Source: Stappia sp. ES.058
Lineage (GTDB): Bacteria > Pseudomonadota > Alphaproteobacteria > Rhizobiales > Stappiaceae
Direction of reading: 5' to 3'
Length of the DNA: 64,000 bases
Assembly: GCF_900105595.1 (NCBI RefSeq)
Contig: NZ_LT629784.1
Location: 1,302,001 to 1,366,000, forward strand
Each line of letters begins with the position of its first letter. The first letter of the stretch is position 1. The notes beneath the pieces are model-generated. The model had not been told where the DNA came from, did no database searches, and was given only the letters and a program-made list of their open reading frames with translations. The position numbers were made by a program, and so were the translations under genes. Below, one piece after another: positions 18,368 through 26,757 of this stretch.

Positions 18368-19357
18368 TCACAGTTTCAGCAGTGTCGCGCCGAGAAAGAA
18401 GCCCATTCCGTGCGAGGCCATCAGCACATGATGGCCGGGGGCGGCGCCGTTCTTGCGCAGGCTCAGGTAGTTCAGGACGAGGTCGCAGGAATGGACATGG
18501 CCGCAGGGCCCCAGGTTGTCCCGGTGCAGACGGCCGTTGGTTTCCATCGTGCGGGAAAAGGCCTCGGTGTCGTCATCCGAGATGTTGGCGGTGAGAAAGT
18601 GGTCGATACCGTCGCGGTCAAGCCCGTTGCGCGCCAGCATCCTGTCGGCAAGCGCGAGCAGGTCCCTCATGCGGTCGCGCGAGCGGTATTTCGCCTCGTC
18701 GAGCGTCAGCTTGTAGAGATCGAGCCGCGTGGGATGCGCCATGCCGCCGCCGGGGATGTTGAGCACGTCGTGCAGCGCCCCGTTGGAGGCGGAGATCGTG
18801 TCGACAATGGTTGCTGCGGCGGCGTTGCGCTGCACGATCAGCGCGGTTGCGGCGTCGCCGATGACCGTGACGGGTGCGCCGGCACTGAGCACGCGGTTTC
18901 CGGGAATCGCCTGGTCAGCGGCGGCCAGAAGGATGGTGTTCACATCGTCGTTGGCGCGGATCAGCGCGCGGGCAAACTTGAGCGCCGCATGGATGTTGGC
19001 CGAGCCGCCGCCGCTGAAACCGAGGGTGAAGGCATGCTTCGCGCCAAGCTCTGCCTGCAACTCGTTGCTCATCGACCAGGCGGGTTCGACGTAGCGCTGC
19101 GGCATCACGGAAAAGTCGATGATCGCATCCAGCTCGAGCGGACCCATGCCGGCCTCACTCAGCGCCGCTTGGGAAACCGCAACGGCCATTTCCGTCGGGC
19201 TTTCCCCTTCGAACACATGCACGCTCTCGATGCCGAGGGGGCTCAGGGCGCTTGCGTCGACGGGGCCGCTTTCCGCTTGCGCGATCCTGTTGAGCGGCAG
19301 GGTTTTCGGCGGCAGGAACCGGGCGGCTGAGAGTATTCCAACGCTGTCGTTCGTCAT
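18368..19357 (-). CDS. KASIII (FabH)-like protein lacking the catalytic cysteine
   Basis: A 329-residue KASIII homologue co-linear with the product of the next gene: VGILSAARFLPP, EPAWSMSNELQAELG, then FSGGGSANIHAALK where the partner has NTGGCASYHLALK. The nucleophile position is therefore Ser119, not Cys. The later loop is PCGHVHSCD, again His for the FabH Asn. It overlaps the Cys-containing homologue or is separated from it by 14 bp, depending on start. This arrangement recalls heterodimeric PqsB/PqsC, in which one subunit has lost the active site. It could be a structural partner, or use Ser for ester chemistry. The KASIII fold is clear; the function is unknown. Confidence 0.8.
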   Translation of the reverse strand: MTNDSVGILSAARFLPPKTLPLNRIAQAESGPVDASALSPLGIESVHVFEGESPTEMAVAVSQAALSEAGMGPLELDAIIDFSVMPQRYVEPAWSMSNELQAELGAKHAFTLGFSGGGSANIHAALKFARALIRANDDVNTILLAAADQAIPGNRVLSAGAPVTVIGDAATALIVQRNAAAATIVDTISASNGALHDVLNIPGGGMAHPTRLDLYKLTLDEAKYRSRDRMRDLLALADRMLARNGLDRDGIDHFLTANISDDDTEAFSRTMETNGRLHRDNLGPCGHVHSCDLVLNYLSLRKNGAAPGHHVLMASHGMGFFLGATLLKL

Positions 19358-19506
19358 GGCCGTTGTCTCTCGGTGATGGTCCGGCCCTGGTGCAGGCCTG
19401 ATCCGGTTGCGGCACGCGGTGCGGCAATGCCGCCTTGGCCAACGCCATTCGGTTGGGGAAACGGAGAAGGGGGCAGGCTTTCGCCCGCCCCGACAAAGTG
19501 GCGAGC

Positions 19507-21231
19507 CTAGGCGGCTGCGCGTTCGCGCACGCAGGCGTCGATGATCTCGCGCGGCACCGTGTGATCGTCGTACCAGCGCCCAGAGAGCGGCTTTTTCACC
19601 AGCGCGACATCGGCCGCATAAGACAGGATCTCGTCATTGTGCGCGCCGATCTCGCGCCTGAGCGAGGCCGGAAGCCGCCCGTCCGCGTCCATCGCGCGGT
19701 CGATCGAGGTCGTCAGGTGGCGCAAGTGATCGATCCGGCCGTTGACGATGTCGATGCTGCGCTTGGTGATCCGGCCGTAGTCGGCCTTGTGGTTCGCCAT
19801 CACCTGCATCGCCTCATACATGCTCGGCAGGAATTCGTCGCGCTTCATCCACCTGGTTTCGTAGTTCATGGCGTCGCGCCAGCGCGGCTGCGTCAGAGAC
19901 TGGCGGTGCGATTCCAGATCCCGGTGGAACACCGTGTAGCCGTGCTCCTTTGGTTCCTCGAACCACTGGCAGCCGGGGTCGAGGAAGGGCACCATGCCGA
20001 AGATCGTCGGGATGATCTTGTCGTTGGGAAAGCGGTCCATGAGACGGGCCGAATAGGCGACGGTTTCCATCACCGATTCATGCGTCTGTTTCGGCATTCC
20101 GATCGTGTACCAGAGGTAGACGCCCTTGATGCCGATATCCATTGCGGCGGCGATCCACTCCTCCATTTCCTCGTTGGTGTAGGTGCCGCGCCCGGTCAGG
20201 CGACTGATCTCCACATCGTGCGACTGGGGGGAGAGGTTGATATAGATGTCGAGGTTCGGCGCGACCTCCACCATCTGCTTGAGAACGGAAATCTTCGTCA
20301 GCCGGAACTGTTCGAAGGAGACCGATTTCACCACGCCGCTGTCGGCGACCGCGGCCAGATAGTCGAGCAGGCGGGGCGAGGATTCCGAATAGGCCTGAAG
20401 CGTGTAGACGCTCAGCGGCGACTCCGTCTTGGGGAAGGTCAGGATCTCGCGCGCCAGCTGTTCGGAGCGCCGGTGGAAGACCGTCTTCTTCTCCACGTTC
20501 ATCATGCGCTGGTAAGCCCAACGGGAGCCGGAGCACCAGCCGCAACTCTGCTGGCAGCCGGTGTTGGGCAGAACCATCAGGTTCGGCATGTTCAACAGGC
20601 TGGAGGTCTTGGGAAACATCTTCGACCAGTCGATGGCGACGTCGTTGAGCACCTCGGGCGTGTAGCTGTGGCCGTTGTCGACGACCTCGCCCTTGTCCTT
20701 GTAGATCATGTTCTCGACGTTGAAGCGTCCGCGCACGCCGCGTTTCGCCTGCTCCACGAGGTTCGCAAGCGGCTCCAGCGTGTCGTAGCCGCGAATGACG
20801 CCGTCGATCTGCGGATATTGCATCATCTCGCGGGCGTAATAGGTCGATACGATCCCGCCGAAAACGACGAAGCTCTCGGGGTGGGCCTTCTTCACCAGCC
20901 CCGCCACCTCGACCGAGCCCTGGCAATGCGGCAGCCAGTGCAGGTCGAGGCCGATCACGGGCGCGTCCAGATGCTCCAGCAGCTTTTCCACGTCGAGCGT
21001 CGGGTGCTTGAGCATCAGGGAGGCGACATTGACGATCTTCACGTCGAGGCCGCGTTCGCTCAGGAAGCTTTTGATCGACAGAAAGCCGAGCGGATGCATT
21101 TCGAAGATCGGCGTGACATTGCTGCTTTCCTGGCTGGCGTACCAGCCCAGCACGAAGTCGTCGCGGTCCCGGAAGTCGTAGATGGCCGGCGCGTGGATCA
21201 GAATGAGGTCGGCCTTCACTTTGCTTGACAT
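19507..21231 (-). CDS. Class B radical SAM enzyme with N-terminal cobalamin-binding domain
   Basis: A 574-residue protein. The N-terminal half (about 1-160) is a B12-binding Rossmann domain with IGLDLHWLPH (DxH-like element at 96-98) and VVFGGIVSTYYARE. The radical SAM core follows with the cluster motif Cys226-x3-Cys230-x2-Cys233 in NTGCQQSCGWCSGS. A C-terminal extension (about 480-574) has no known motif. Such enzymes methylate unactivated carbons or carry out rearrangements or ring closures using methylcobalamin and SAM. The gene lies between the carrier protein (45 bp upstream) and the KASIII pair, so the substrate is probably a carrier-bound intermediate or the assembled product. The exact reaction cannot be inferred. 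Confidence 0.85.
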   Translation of the reverse strand: MSSKVKADLILIHAPAIYDFRDRDDFVLGWYASQESSNVTPIFEMHPLGFLSIKSFLSERGLDVKIVNVASLMLKHPTLDVEKLLEHLDAPVIGLDLHWLPHCQGSVEVAGLVKKAHPESFVVFGGIVSTYYAREMMQYPQIDGVIRGYDTLEPLANLVEQAKRGVRGRFNVENMIYKDKGEVVDNGHSYTPEVLNDVAIDWSKMFPKTSSLLNMPNLMVLPNTGCQQSCGWCSGSRWAYQRMMNVEKKTVFHRRSEQLAREILTFPKTESPLSVYTLQAYSESSPRLLDYLAAVADSGVVKSVSFEQFRLTKISVLKQMVEVAPNLDIYINLSPQSHDVEISRLTGRGTYTNEEMEEWIAAAMDIGIKGVYLWYTIGMPKQTHESVMETVAYSARLMDRFPNDKIIPTIFGMVPFLDPGCQWFEEPKEHGYTVFHRDLESHRQSLTQPRWRDAMNYETRWMKRDEFLPSMYEAMQVMANHKADYGRITKRSIDIVNGRIDHLRHLTTSIDRAMDADGRLPASLRREIGAHNDEILSYAADVALVKKPLSGRWYDDHTVPREIIDACVRERAAA

Positions 21232-21276
21232 GGTCCGTCAGTCCCTTTTCGCCCCCGGGTGAGGAGATCAGTCAGG

Positions 21277-21555
21277 TCACGTCGCCGATGCGGCGATCTT
21301 CTCGCGGCAAAACGCGGTGAAAGCGGTGACCGTGCGATAGTTCTGCGACGTGATCTCGTCTTCGTCGATCTCGATCTCGAAGGTCTTTTCGACGAACTCC
21401 GTGATCTCGGCGATCCCGAGGCTGTCCAGAATTCCGCTGTCGAGGAGGTTTTCCTCCGGGTCGATTCCCCCGGACACGTTCACACCGGAGTTTTCAATCA
21501 GATAGTCGTAGATCGTCTTGTGAACGTCATCGGTTTCAAGCGTCTGCGCGTCCAT
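21277..21555 (-). CDS. Acyl/peptidyl carrier protein
   Basis: A 92-residue carrier protein beginning at the ATG at 21555, which has an AGGAGGAG ribosome-binding site. The phosphopantetheine site is the Ser of LLDSGILDSLGIAEITEFVEK, and the acidic helix following it is typical. It is a discrete carrier, the only one in the window. The adenylation enzyme at 32201-33805 lacks a carrier domain, and the KASIII pair, dehydrogenase-like protein and radical SAM gene flank this gene. It is therefore the likely scaffold for that pathway (inference). Confidence 0.88.
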   Translation of the reverse strand: MDAQTLETDDVHKTIYDYLIENSGVNVSGGIDPEENLLDSGILDSLGIAEITEFVEKTFEIEIDEDEITSQNYRTVTAFTAFCREKIAASAT

Positions 21556-21812
21556 GGCGGTCTCCTCCTGCAAAATGGCGACCGAACCGGCGAATGGCTC
21601 GCCAGGCCCGAGCATCTGTTTCTTGTTATTATTAAATATTGAATTTTTATTTGTATCTTATAATAAATGATACGTATGACTTCATTCAAGTCAATGAAGA
21701 TGTCAGACTATATTCATATCGACTAATAGATTTACATGATATTATTGTAATTCCTGCTGTTGTTGTCTGATTCGAGCCGGCGTGGTGGTCACCCCGCTCA
21801 GGCGGGCCGGGA

Positions 21813-22961
21813 TCAAAGCCCGAGGGCACGGGCTGCAATGGTGCGCTGGATGTCGGATGTGCCCGAATAAAGCAGGCTGCCCACCGCATCGCGGAAATCG
21901 CGCTCGACCTCCTGATCGGCCATGTAGCCGTAGCCGCCGTGGATCACGACAGAGTTCTGGCACGACGCAACCCAGGCCTCGCTGAGGTAGAGCTTGGCGA
22001 GCGCCGCCTCCATGGCAGCGCTTCCCTTGGTCTTCTTCAGCCAGGCGACCTTGTAGAGCAGCAGCCGGGAGGTTTCGTGCCGAAGCTTCATGTCGACGAT
22101 GCGGTTGGAGACGGACTGGAACTTGCCGATGGGCTTTCTGAACTGCGTGCGCTTGTTGGCGTGGCGGATGCAGTCCTCGACCTGATGCTCCATCGCCCCG
22201 ACGAGATTGGCCAGGATCGACGAGCGTTCCCACTCCATCGAGTTGTTGAAGATCCGTCCGCCCTGGCCTTCCTTGCCGATGCGAGCGGACACCGGCACGC
22301 GGCAATCCTCAAGCGTCAGCCAGGCCATGGGCGAGGTACGCAAGCCCATTTTCTTGCGGTTCTCGCTGACGATCAGCCCGGGCGTGTCGCGCTCCACGAC
22401 AAAACCCGTGAGGCCGAGCGACCCCGCGCTCTTGTCGACGGTCGCGAAGATCACGAAGACGTCGGCAACCGGGCCGTTCGTACAAAAGACCTTGGCGCCG
22501 TTCAGCACGTAGTCGTCGCCGTCCCGCGTCGCGGTCGTGCCGAGCGCCATCACGTCCGACCCGGCTTCGGCCTCGGTGATGCCGTGCGCGCCGATCAATT
22601 CGCCCTTGATCAGGCCGCGCAGGTACCTGTCTTTCTGTTCGTCGGTGCCGAATTGCGCGATCGGCATCTGAACGGTCCACATCTGCCCGTTCATGCTGAA
22701 CAGCAGGCCGTTGTCGCGACATCCGTAGCCGAGCGCTTCCATCGCCAGAACGGTGGTGATGATGTCCTTCTCGCCACCGCCGTAGGCCGTGTCGAACGGC
22801 AGGCCGAGGATCCCGAAGTCGGCAATTTTCTTCCACAAGTCGCGCGACAGGACACAGTCCGCATCGCGTTGTTTCAGGTCTCCCTCGTTCAACTCCGCCT
22901 GCGCGAATTGCATGACCTTCTCCTTGAAGGCGTCTTGTTCGGGAGAGAAACTGAAATCCAT
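21813..22961 (-). CDS. Acyl-CoA dehydrogenase-like flavoprotein with atypical active site
   Basis: A 382-residue protein with full acyl-CoA dehydrogenase architecture: N-terminal helices, AHGITEAEAGSDVMALGTTATRDGDDYVLNGAKVFCTNGPVADVF (FAD/substrate region), and C-terminal helices ending YSGTSDIQRTIAARALGL. In short/medium-chain enzymes the catalytic base is the Glu of YEGT; here the position is Ser366. The isovaleryl-type alternative position (KRTQF) also lacks Glu. It may act on carrier-bound thioesters like the PltE/RedW group, use another base, or not be a simple dehydrogenase. It is first in the minus-strand group, divergent from a LysR gene across very AT-rich DNA. Confidence 0.8.
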   Translation of the reverse strand: MDFSFSPEQDAFKEKVMQFAQAELNEGDLKQRDADCVLSRDLWKKIADFGILGLPFDTAYGGGEKDIITTVLAMEALGYGCRDNGLLFSMNGQMWTVQMPIAQFGTDEQKDRYLRGLIKGELIGAHGITEAEAGSDVMALGTTATRDGDDYVLNGAKVFCTNGPVADVFVIFATVDKSAGSLGLTGFVVERDTPGLIVSENRKKMGLRTSPMAWLTLEDCRVPVSARIGKEGQGGRIFNNSMEWERSSILANLVGAMEHQVEDCIRHANKRTQFRKPIGKFQSVSNRIVDMKLRHETSRLLLYKVAWLKKTKGSAAMEAALAKLYLSEAWVASCQNSVVIHGGYGYMADQEVERDFRDAVGSLLYSGTSDIQRTIAARALGL

Positions 22962-23431
22962 CGATCGCTCCTGTCATGTCGGTTGACTGCGGAAGTCGCC
23001 TTTCGGCTGGAAAGGTAGTGACTTGAATTCGCTTTTGACCCCATCAAGGTTTATTGTATTTCCAAATTTTAATTATGTATTATTTGAAATTATTATTATT
23101 ATTTTATGACTTATAATTCAAAATATTAAATTTTAAAAATTAAATTTGGGTATTTTATTATAAACATTGATGTTATCATTCGAATTCACGAATCTATTCT
23201 GATTTATTGGTGATTTTTTTGTCTTAAAGAATCCTATTATCGTTATGCGAGTGACAAAAGCATTTTGCGTGTATTATATATGCGAATAGCACGAGAAACT
23301 AATTTATAATGCAACCTTAATAAACGATTTCATGTAATATATTTTATGTATGTTTCATGATGTGAAAATACGTGCTTCGACTGAGAAGGCCGACCTCTGG
23401 TTGGCGACCCCGAGACAGAAGAAGGCAAGCA
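22962..23431. other. Very AT-rich divergent promoter region between the dehydrogenase-like gene and lysR
   Basis: This 470-bp stretch is strikingly AT-rich from about 23030 to 23350, with long runs of A and T in an otherwise GC-rich window. It separates divergently transcribed genes and ends just before the LysR ATG at 23432. It should hold both promoters and LysR sites, and could also be a xenogeneic-silencer target. No ORF or RNA gene was recognised in it. Confidence 0.5.
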
Positions 23432-24439
23432 ATGAATCTCCGGAGGCTAAAGTTTTTCGTTACGGTGGCGGAAGAGTTGCATTTCGGCCGTGCGGCCGAG
23501 CGGCTCTGCATGACACAGCCGCCCCTGAGCCAGGCCATTCTTGCGTTGGAGGAGGAACTGTCGGTTACGCTCTTCAAGCGAACGAAGCGCAACGTCGCGC
23601 TCACGCCGGTTGGCGAGCACCTGTTGTCGCATGTCACCAGACTTCTTGAAGATGTCGAGGCGTTGCCGGGATTGGCCAAGCAGCTTTCGAGAGGGGAAAT
23701 CGGGAGCCTGAAGCTCGGGTTCGTGACGACGGCGGACTACAATCTCCTGCCGGAACTGATCAGTCACTACGGCGCGACCTACCCGGACGTGAAGGTGTCC
23801 CTGAAGGAGATGACCAGCGACATTCAGATCGAGGCGCTGCTTCAGGGAGAGATCAATGCGGGCCTGATCATTCCGCTGCATGCGACACTTCATGCCTCGC
23901 TTGCCTATTTGCCCCTGTTGCGGGAGCCGTTGATCGCGGCCGTGCCGGAGGACTGGGTGCGCGGCGGGCGCATTGAGCTGGCGCAGGGACGTCTGCGTCT
24001 CCAGGACGTGGCGGAGGCCCCCTTGGTGCTGTTCCCGCGGCGAAGCGCTCCTGCATTCCATGACATCATCACGACCTACTTCGTGACCAATGGCATTCAG
24101 CCGACGATCGGGCAGGAAGCGATACAAATGCAGACGATCATCAGCCTCGTCTCCGCCGGTATGGGGATCGCGCTTGTTCCCGGATCGCTGAAGCGTCTGG
24201 GGCGTGACGGGGTCGTCTATGTGGAGCTGGACGGAGAGCCGCCAATGATAGAAACCGGCCTTGTGTGGCGGCGGGATGATCCATCCCCCACGGTAACGCG
24301 GCTCGTGGAGATATCGGAAACGATCAGCGAGCGTATCGCGTCCGAGGGCCGTGATGAGGACGCAGGCTCCCACGGCGCTTTTTCTAAACATCCGGGGCGT
24401 CACGCTTCGGGCGCAGTGTTTGCCAATGGACACGGATAG
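23432..24439 (+). CDS. LysR family transcriptional regulator
   Basis: A 335-residue LTTR. The winged helix at 1-60 is canonical (MNLRRLKFFVTVAEELHFGRAAERLCMTQPPLSQAILALEEEL... LFKRTKRNVALTPVG). The effector-binding domain (about 90-300) begins IGSLKLGFVTTADYNLLP and includes the conserved VSAGMGIALVPGSL. The ATG at 23432 is chosen over a long upstream extension because it starts the family domain. By the usual LTTR arrangement it should control the divergent acyl-CoA-dehydrogenase-like gene and what follows. The C-terminal about 30 residues are unlike the family and probably disordered. Confidence 0.9.
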   Translation: MNLRRLKFFVTVAEELHFGRAAERLCMTQPPLSQAILALEEELSVTLFKRTKRNVALTPVGEHLLSHVTRLLEDVEALPGLAKQLSRGEIGSLKLGFVTTADYNLLPELISHYGATYPDVKVSLKEMTSDIQIEALLQGEINAGLIIPLHATLHASLAYLPLLREPLIAAVPEDWVRGGRIELAQGRLRLQDVAEAPLVLFPRRSAPAFHDIITTYFVTNGIQPTIGQEAIQMQTIISLVSAGMGIALVPGSLKRLGRDGVVYVELDGEPPMIETGLVWRRDDPSPTVTRLVEISETISERIASEGRDEDAGSHGAFSKHPGRHASGAVFANGHG

Positions 24440-24445
24440 TGTCCT

Positions 24446-24471
24446 GCCGGGCGGCCGCGGTGTCGCCCGGC
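24446..24471 (+). terminator. GC-rich hairpin after lysR, possible terminator
   Basis: The perfect 8-bp stem GCCGGGCG/CGCCCGGC with a 10-nt loop starts 7 bp after the lysR stop. There is no immediate U-run, so termination may be weak or rho-assisted. Confidence 0.4.
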
Positions 24472-24868
24472 GCGAGAATTGATATGTTTTTTGACCTAAT
24501 TGATATCGATAAATATATTTCTGAAATTAAGCGTCAGGCGCTACTTTCCCGAAATCTGTCTATTTCTCAAATGCTTCATCGGGACGAAGCGGGAACTGGT
24601 CAGTGACGTTGCGGCCCTTCGCATTTCGGTCGGGACCCGGATGGATCCATGCTGGATCCCAGCAAACCTGTCTGCGTCCAGATCCGCCCGGCGATACGTC
24701 CGGTCTATGGCTTGGCTTGCGAGCCGGCGGGCCGGGGCGGGGTGTGAAGCCCCATGGCGGATCGACCCGCCGGAACGCGGGCGTGGGTCGCGGCCGTCTG
24801 TGCAGAGGCGGCACGAAAGCGGTCGTCCGGCCGGCGAGAAGGAACTGTCCCGTCAAGGAGGATATCGG
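24472..24868 (+). other. Long leader/intergenic region before ilvD
   Basis: About 400 bp without a convincing gene. The first 100 bp are AT-rich and promoter-like (24480-24560); the rest is GC-rich and open in the ilvD frame, but its translation shows no family similarity. If transcription starts in the AT-rich part, the ilvD 5' leader would be roughly 300 nt, long enough for attenuation, though no leader peptide or terminator/antiterminator pair was recognised. Confidence 0.35.
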
Positions 24869-26542
24869 GTGCCATACAACGAGCGTTCGAAGACGATTTC
24901 GCAAGGGATCGAGCGTTCGCCGAACAGGGCTATGTTTTACGGCCTCGGCTATACGAAAGAGGATTTCGACAATCCCATGATCGGCGTTGCCAATGGTCAT
25001 TCGACCATCACGCCATGCAATGCGGGCATTCAGCCACTTGCCGAAATCGCCGTTGCGGCGATCAAGGAAGCCGGCGCCAATCCGCAAATATTCGGGGTTC
25101 CGACGATTTCCGACGGAATGGCAATGGGAACCGAAGGGATGAAATACTCCCTCATATCCCGGGAGGTCATCGCGGATTGCGTCGAAACGACGGTTCAGGG
25201 CCAGTGGATGGACGGTGTCCTGGTGCTTGGCGGCTGCGACAAGAACAAGCCTGGCGGCATGATCGGCATCGTCAGAGCGAATGTGCCGGCGATTTACGTC
25301 TATGGCGGCACGATCAAGCCGGGCAAATGGAAAGGTGAGGACCTGTCCGTCATTTCCGCCTTCGAGGCGGTGGGTGCGATCAAGGCCGGGCGTATGAGCC
25401 AGGAGGATTTCGAGGGCATCGAGCGCAATGCCTGCCCGACCACCGGCGCCTGCGGCGGCATGTATACGGCCAACACGATGAGCTCCTCCTTCGAGGCGCT
25501 TGGCATGGCTTTGTTCTATTCCTCGACGATGACGAACGTCGATCAGGAAAAGAAGGACTCCACGGCCGAGTCGGCCCGGGTGCTGGTCGAGGCCGTCAAA
25601 AAGGGGCTGAAACCCCGGGACCTCGTCACGCGCAAGAGCGTCGAGAACGCCATCGCGCTGGTAATGGCGACCGGCGGGTCCACCAATGCCGTCCTGCACT
25701 ATCTGGCGATTTGTCATGCCGCGGAAGTCGAGTGGACGCTTGACGATTTCGAGCGGGTGCGCCGCAAAATTCCGGTCATCTGCGACCTCAAGCCGTCCGG
25801 AAAATACATGGCCGTCGACCTGCACAAGGCGGGCGGGATCCCGCAGGTGCTCAAGATCCTTCTCAATGCGGGCCTGCTGCACGGAGACTGCATGACGATT
25901 ACCGGCCGGACCCTGGCGGAGGAACTGGAAAGTGTGCCGGACGCGCCGCCGGCGGACCAGGACGTCATCCGCCCGATCGATCAGGCGCTCTATCCCGAAG
26001 GACATCTGGCAATCCTGCGCGGCAATCTGGCGCCGGAGGGGTCGGTGGCGAAAATCACCGGTCTCAAGTCGACCTCGATCACCGGGCCGGCGCGTGTCTT
26101 CGATGACGAACAATCGGCGATGGATGCCATTCAGTCGGACCAAATCCGGCCCGGCGACGTGCTGGTCCTGCGTTATCTTGGACCGAGGGGCGGTCCGGGA
26201 ATGCCCGAAATGCTGGCACCGACATCGGCGATTATCGGGCGCGGACTGGGCGACAAGGTGGGGCTGATTACCGACGGCCGGTTTTCCGGCGGCTCCTGGG
26301 GCATGCTGGTTGGGCATGTGACCCCCGAGGCGTTCGACGGCGGCCCGATCGCTCTTGTTCAGGAAGGCGACAGCATCACCATCGATGCGCCGACGCAGCT
26401 TCTGCAACTGAACGTCGATCAGGCGGAACTCGACAAGCGGGCGGCCGCCTGGCGGCAGCCGGAGGCCCGCTACAAGTCGGGCGTCTTGAGCAAATACTCG
26501 CAACTCGCGACCTCTGCCAGCAAGGGCGCCGTGAGCGGTTAG
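24869..26542 (+). CDS. ilvD: Dihydroxy-acid dehydratase
   Basis: A 557-residue IlvD/Edd-family dehydratase that converts 2,3-dihydroxy-isovalerate and 2,3-dihydroxy-3-methylvalerate to the 2-oxo acids of valine and isoleucine synthesis. The start is GTG at 24869, 7 nt after AAGGAGG, and the protein begins [27 protein letters not shown] as the family does. The iron-sulfur cluster and metal residues are visible in [28 protein letters not shown] and the C-terminal [14 protein letters not shown]. Length fits the short [2Fe-2S] class. It ends in its own terminator. It may be the genuine housekeeping ilvD, or supply branched precursors to the adjacent locus. Confidence 0.93.
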   Translation: MPYNERSKTISQGIERSPNRAMFYGLGYTKEDFDNPMIGVANGHSTITPCNAGIQPLAEIAVAAIKEAGANPQIFGVPTISDGMAMGTEGMKYSLISREVIADCVETTVQGQWMDGVLVLGGCDKNKPGGMIGIVRANVPAIYVYGGTIKPGKWKGEDLSVISAFEAVGAIKAGRMSQEDFEGIERNACPTTGACGGMYTANTMSSSFEALGMALFYSSTMTNVDQEKKDSTAESARVLVEAVKKGLKPRDLVTRKSVENAIALVMATGGSTNAVLHYLAICHAAEVEWTLDDFERVRRKIPVICDLKPSGKYMAVDLHKAGGIPQVLKILLNAGLLHGDCMTITGRTLAEELESVPDAPPADQDVIRPIDQALYPEGHLAILRGNLAPEGSVAKITGLKSTSITGPARVFDDEQSAMDAIQSDQIRPGDVLVLRYLGPRGGPGMPEMLAPTSAIIGRGLGDKVGLITDGRFSGGSWGMLVGHVTPEAFDGGPIALVQEGDSITIDAPTQLLQLNVDQAELDKRAAAWRQPEARYKSGVLSKYSQLATSASKGAVSG

Positions 26543-26570
26543 CCTTACGAGGCCCCCTGCACGGCAGGCA

Positions 26571-26605
26571 AACGATCGGGTGCGGAAACGTTCCCGATCG
26601 TTTTG
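26571..26605 (+). terminator. Rho-independent terminator after ilvD
   Basis: The perfect 10-bp stem AACGATCGGG/CCCGATCGTT (26571-26580 with 26593-26602) is followed by TTG, 29 bp past the ilvD stop. It separates ilvD from the TRAP operon. Confidence 0.8.
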
Positions 26606-26757
26606 CGCGCGCTGTTTGTTTTGTGCAGGCGGTCGACCGGCGCGAACGTCTTGAGTGTTACCAAAAATAGAAAAATAGAATTAGACCGATCCCTGGTTGC
26701 TGAATAGGTTTTGAAGAGGCTGAAACTGCAGCTGGTCTTTTGAACCTGGAGGGGTCC

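Noticed and set aside
24500..24868. In-frame N-terminal extension of ilvD
   Set aside because: The translation is Arg-rich and unlike IlvD, while the GTG at 24869 has an ideal ribosome-binding site and the family start.
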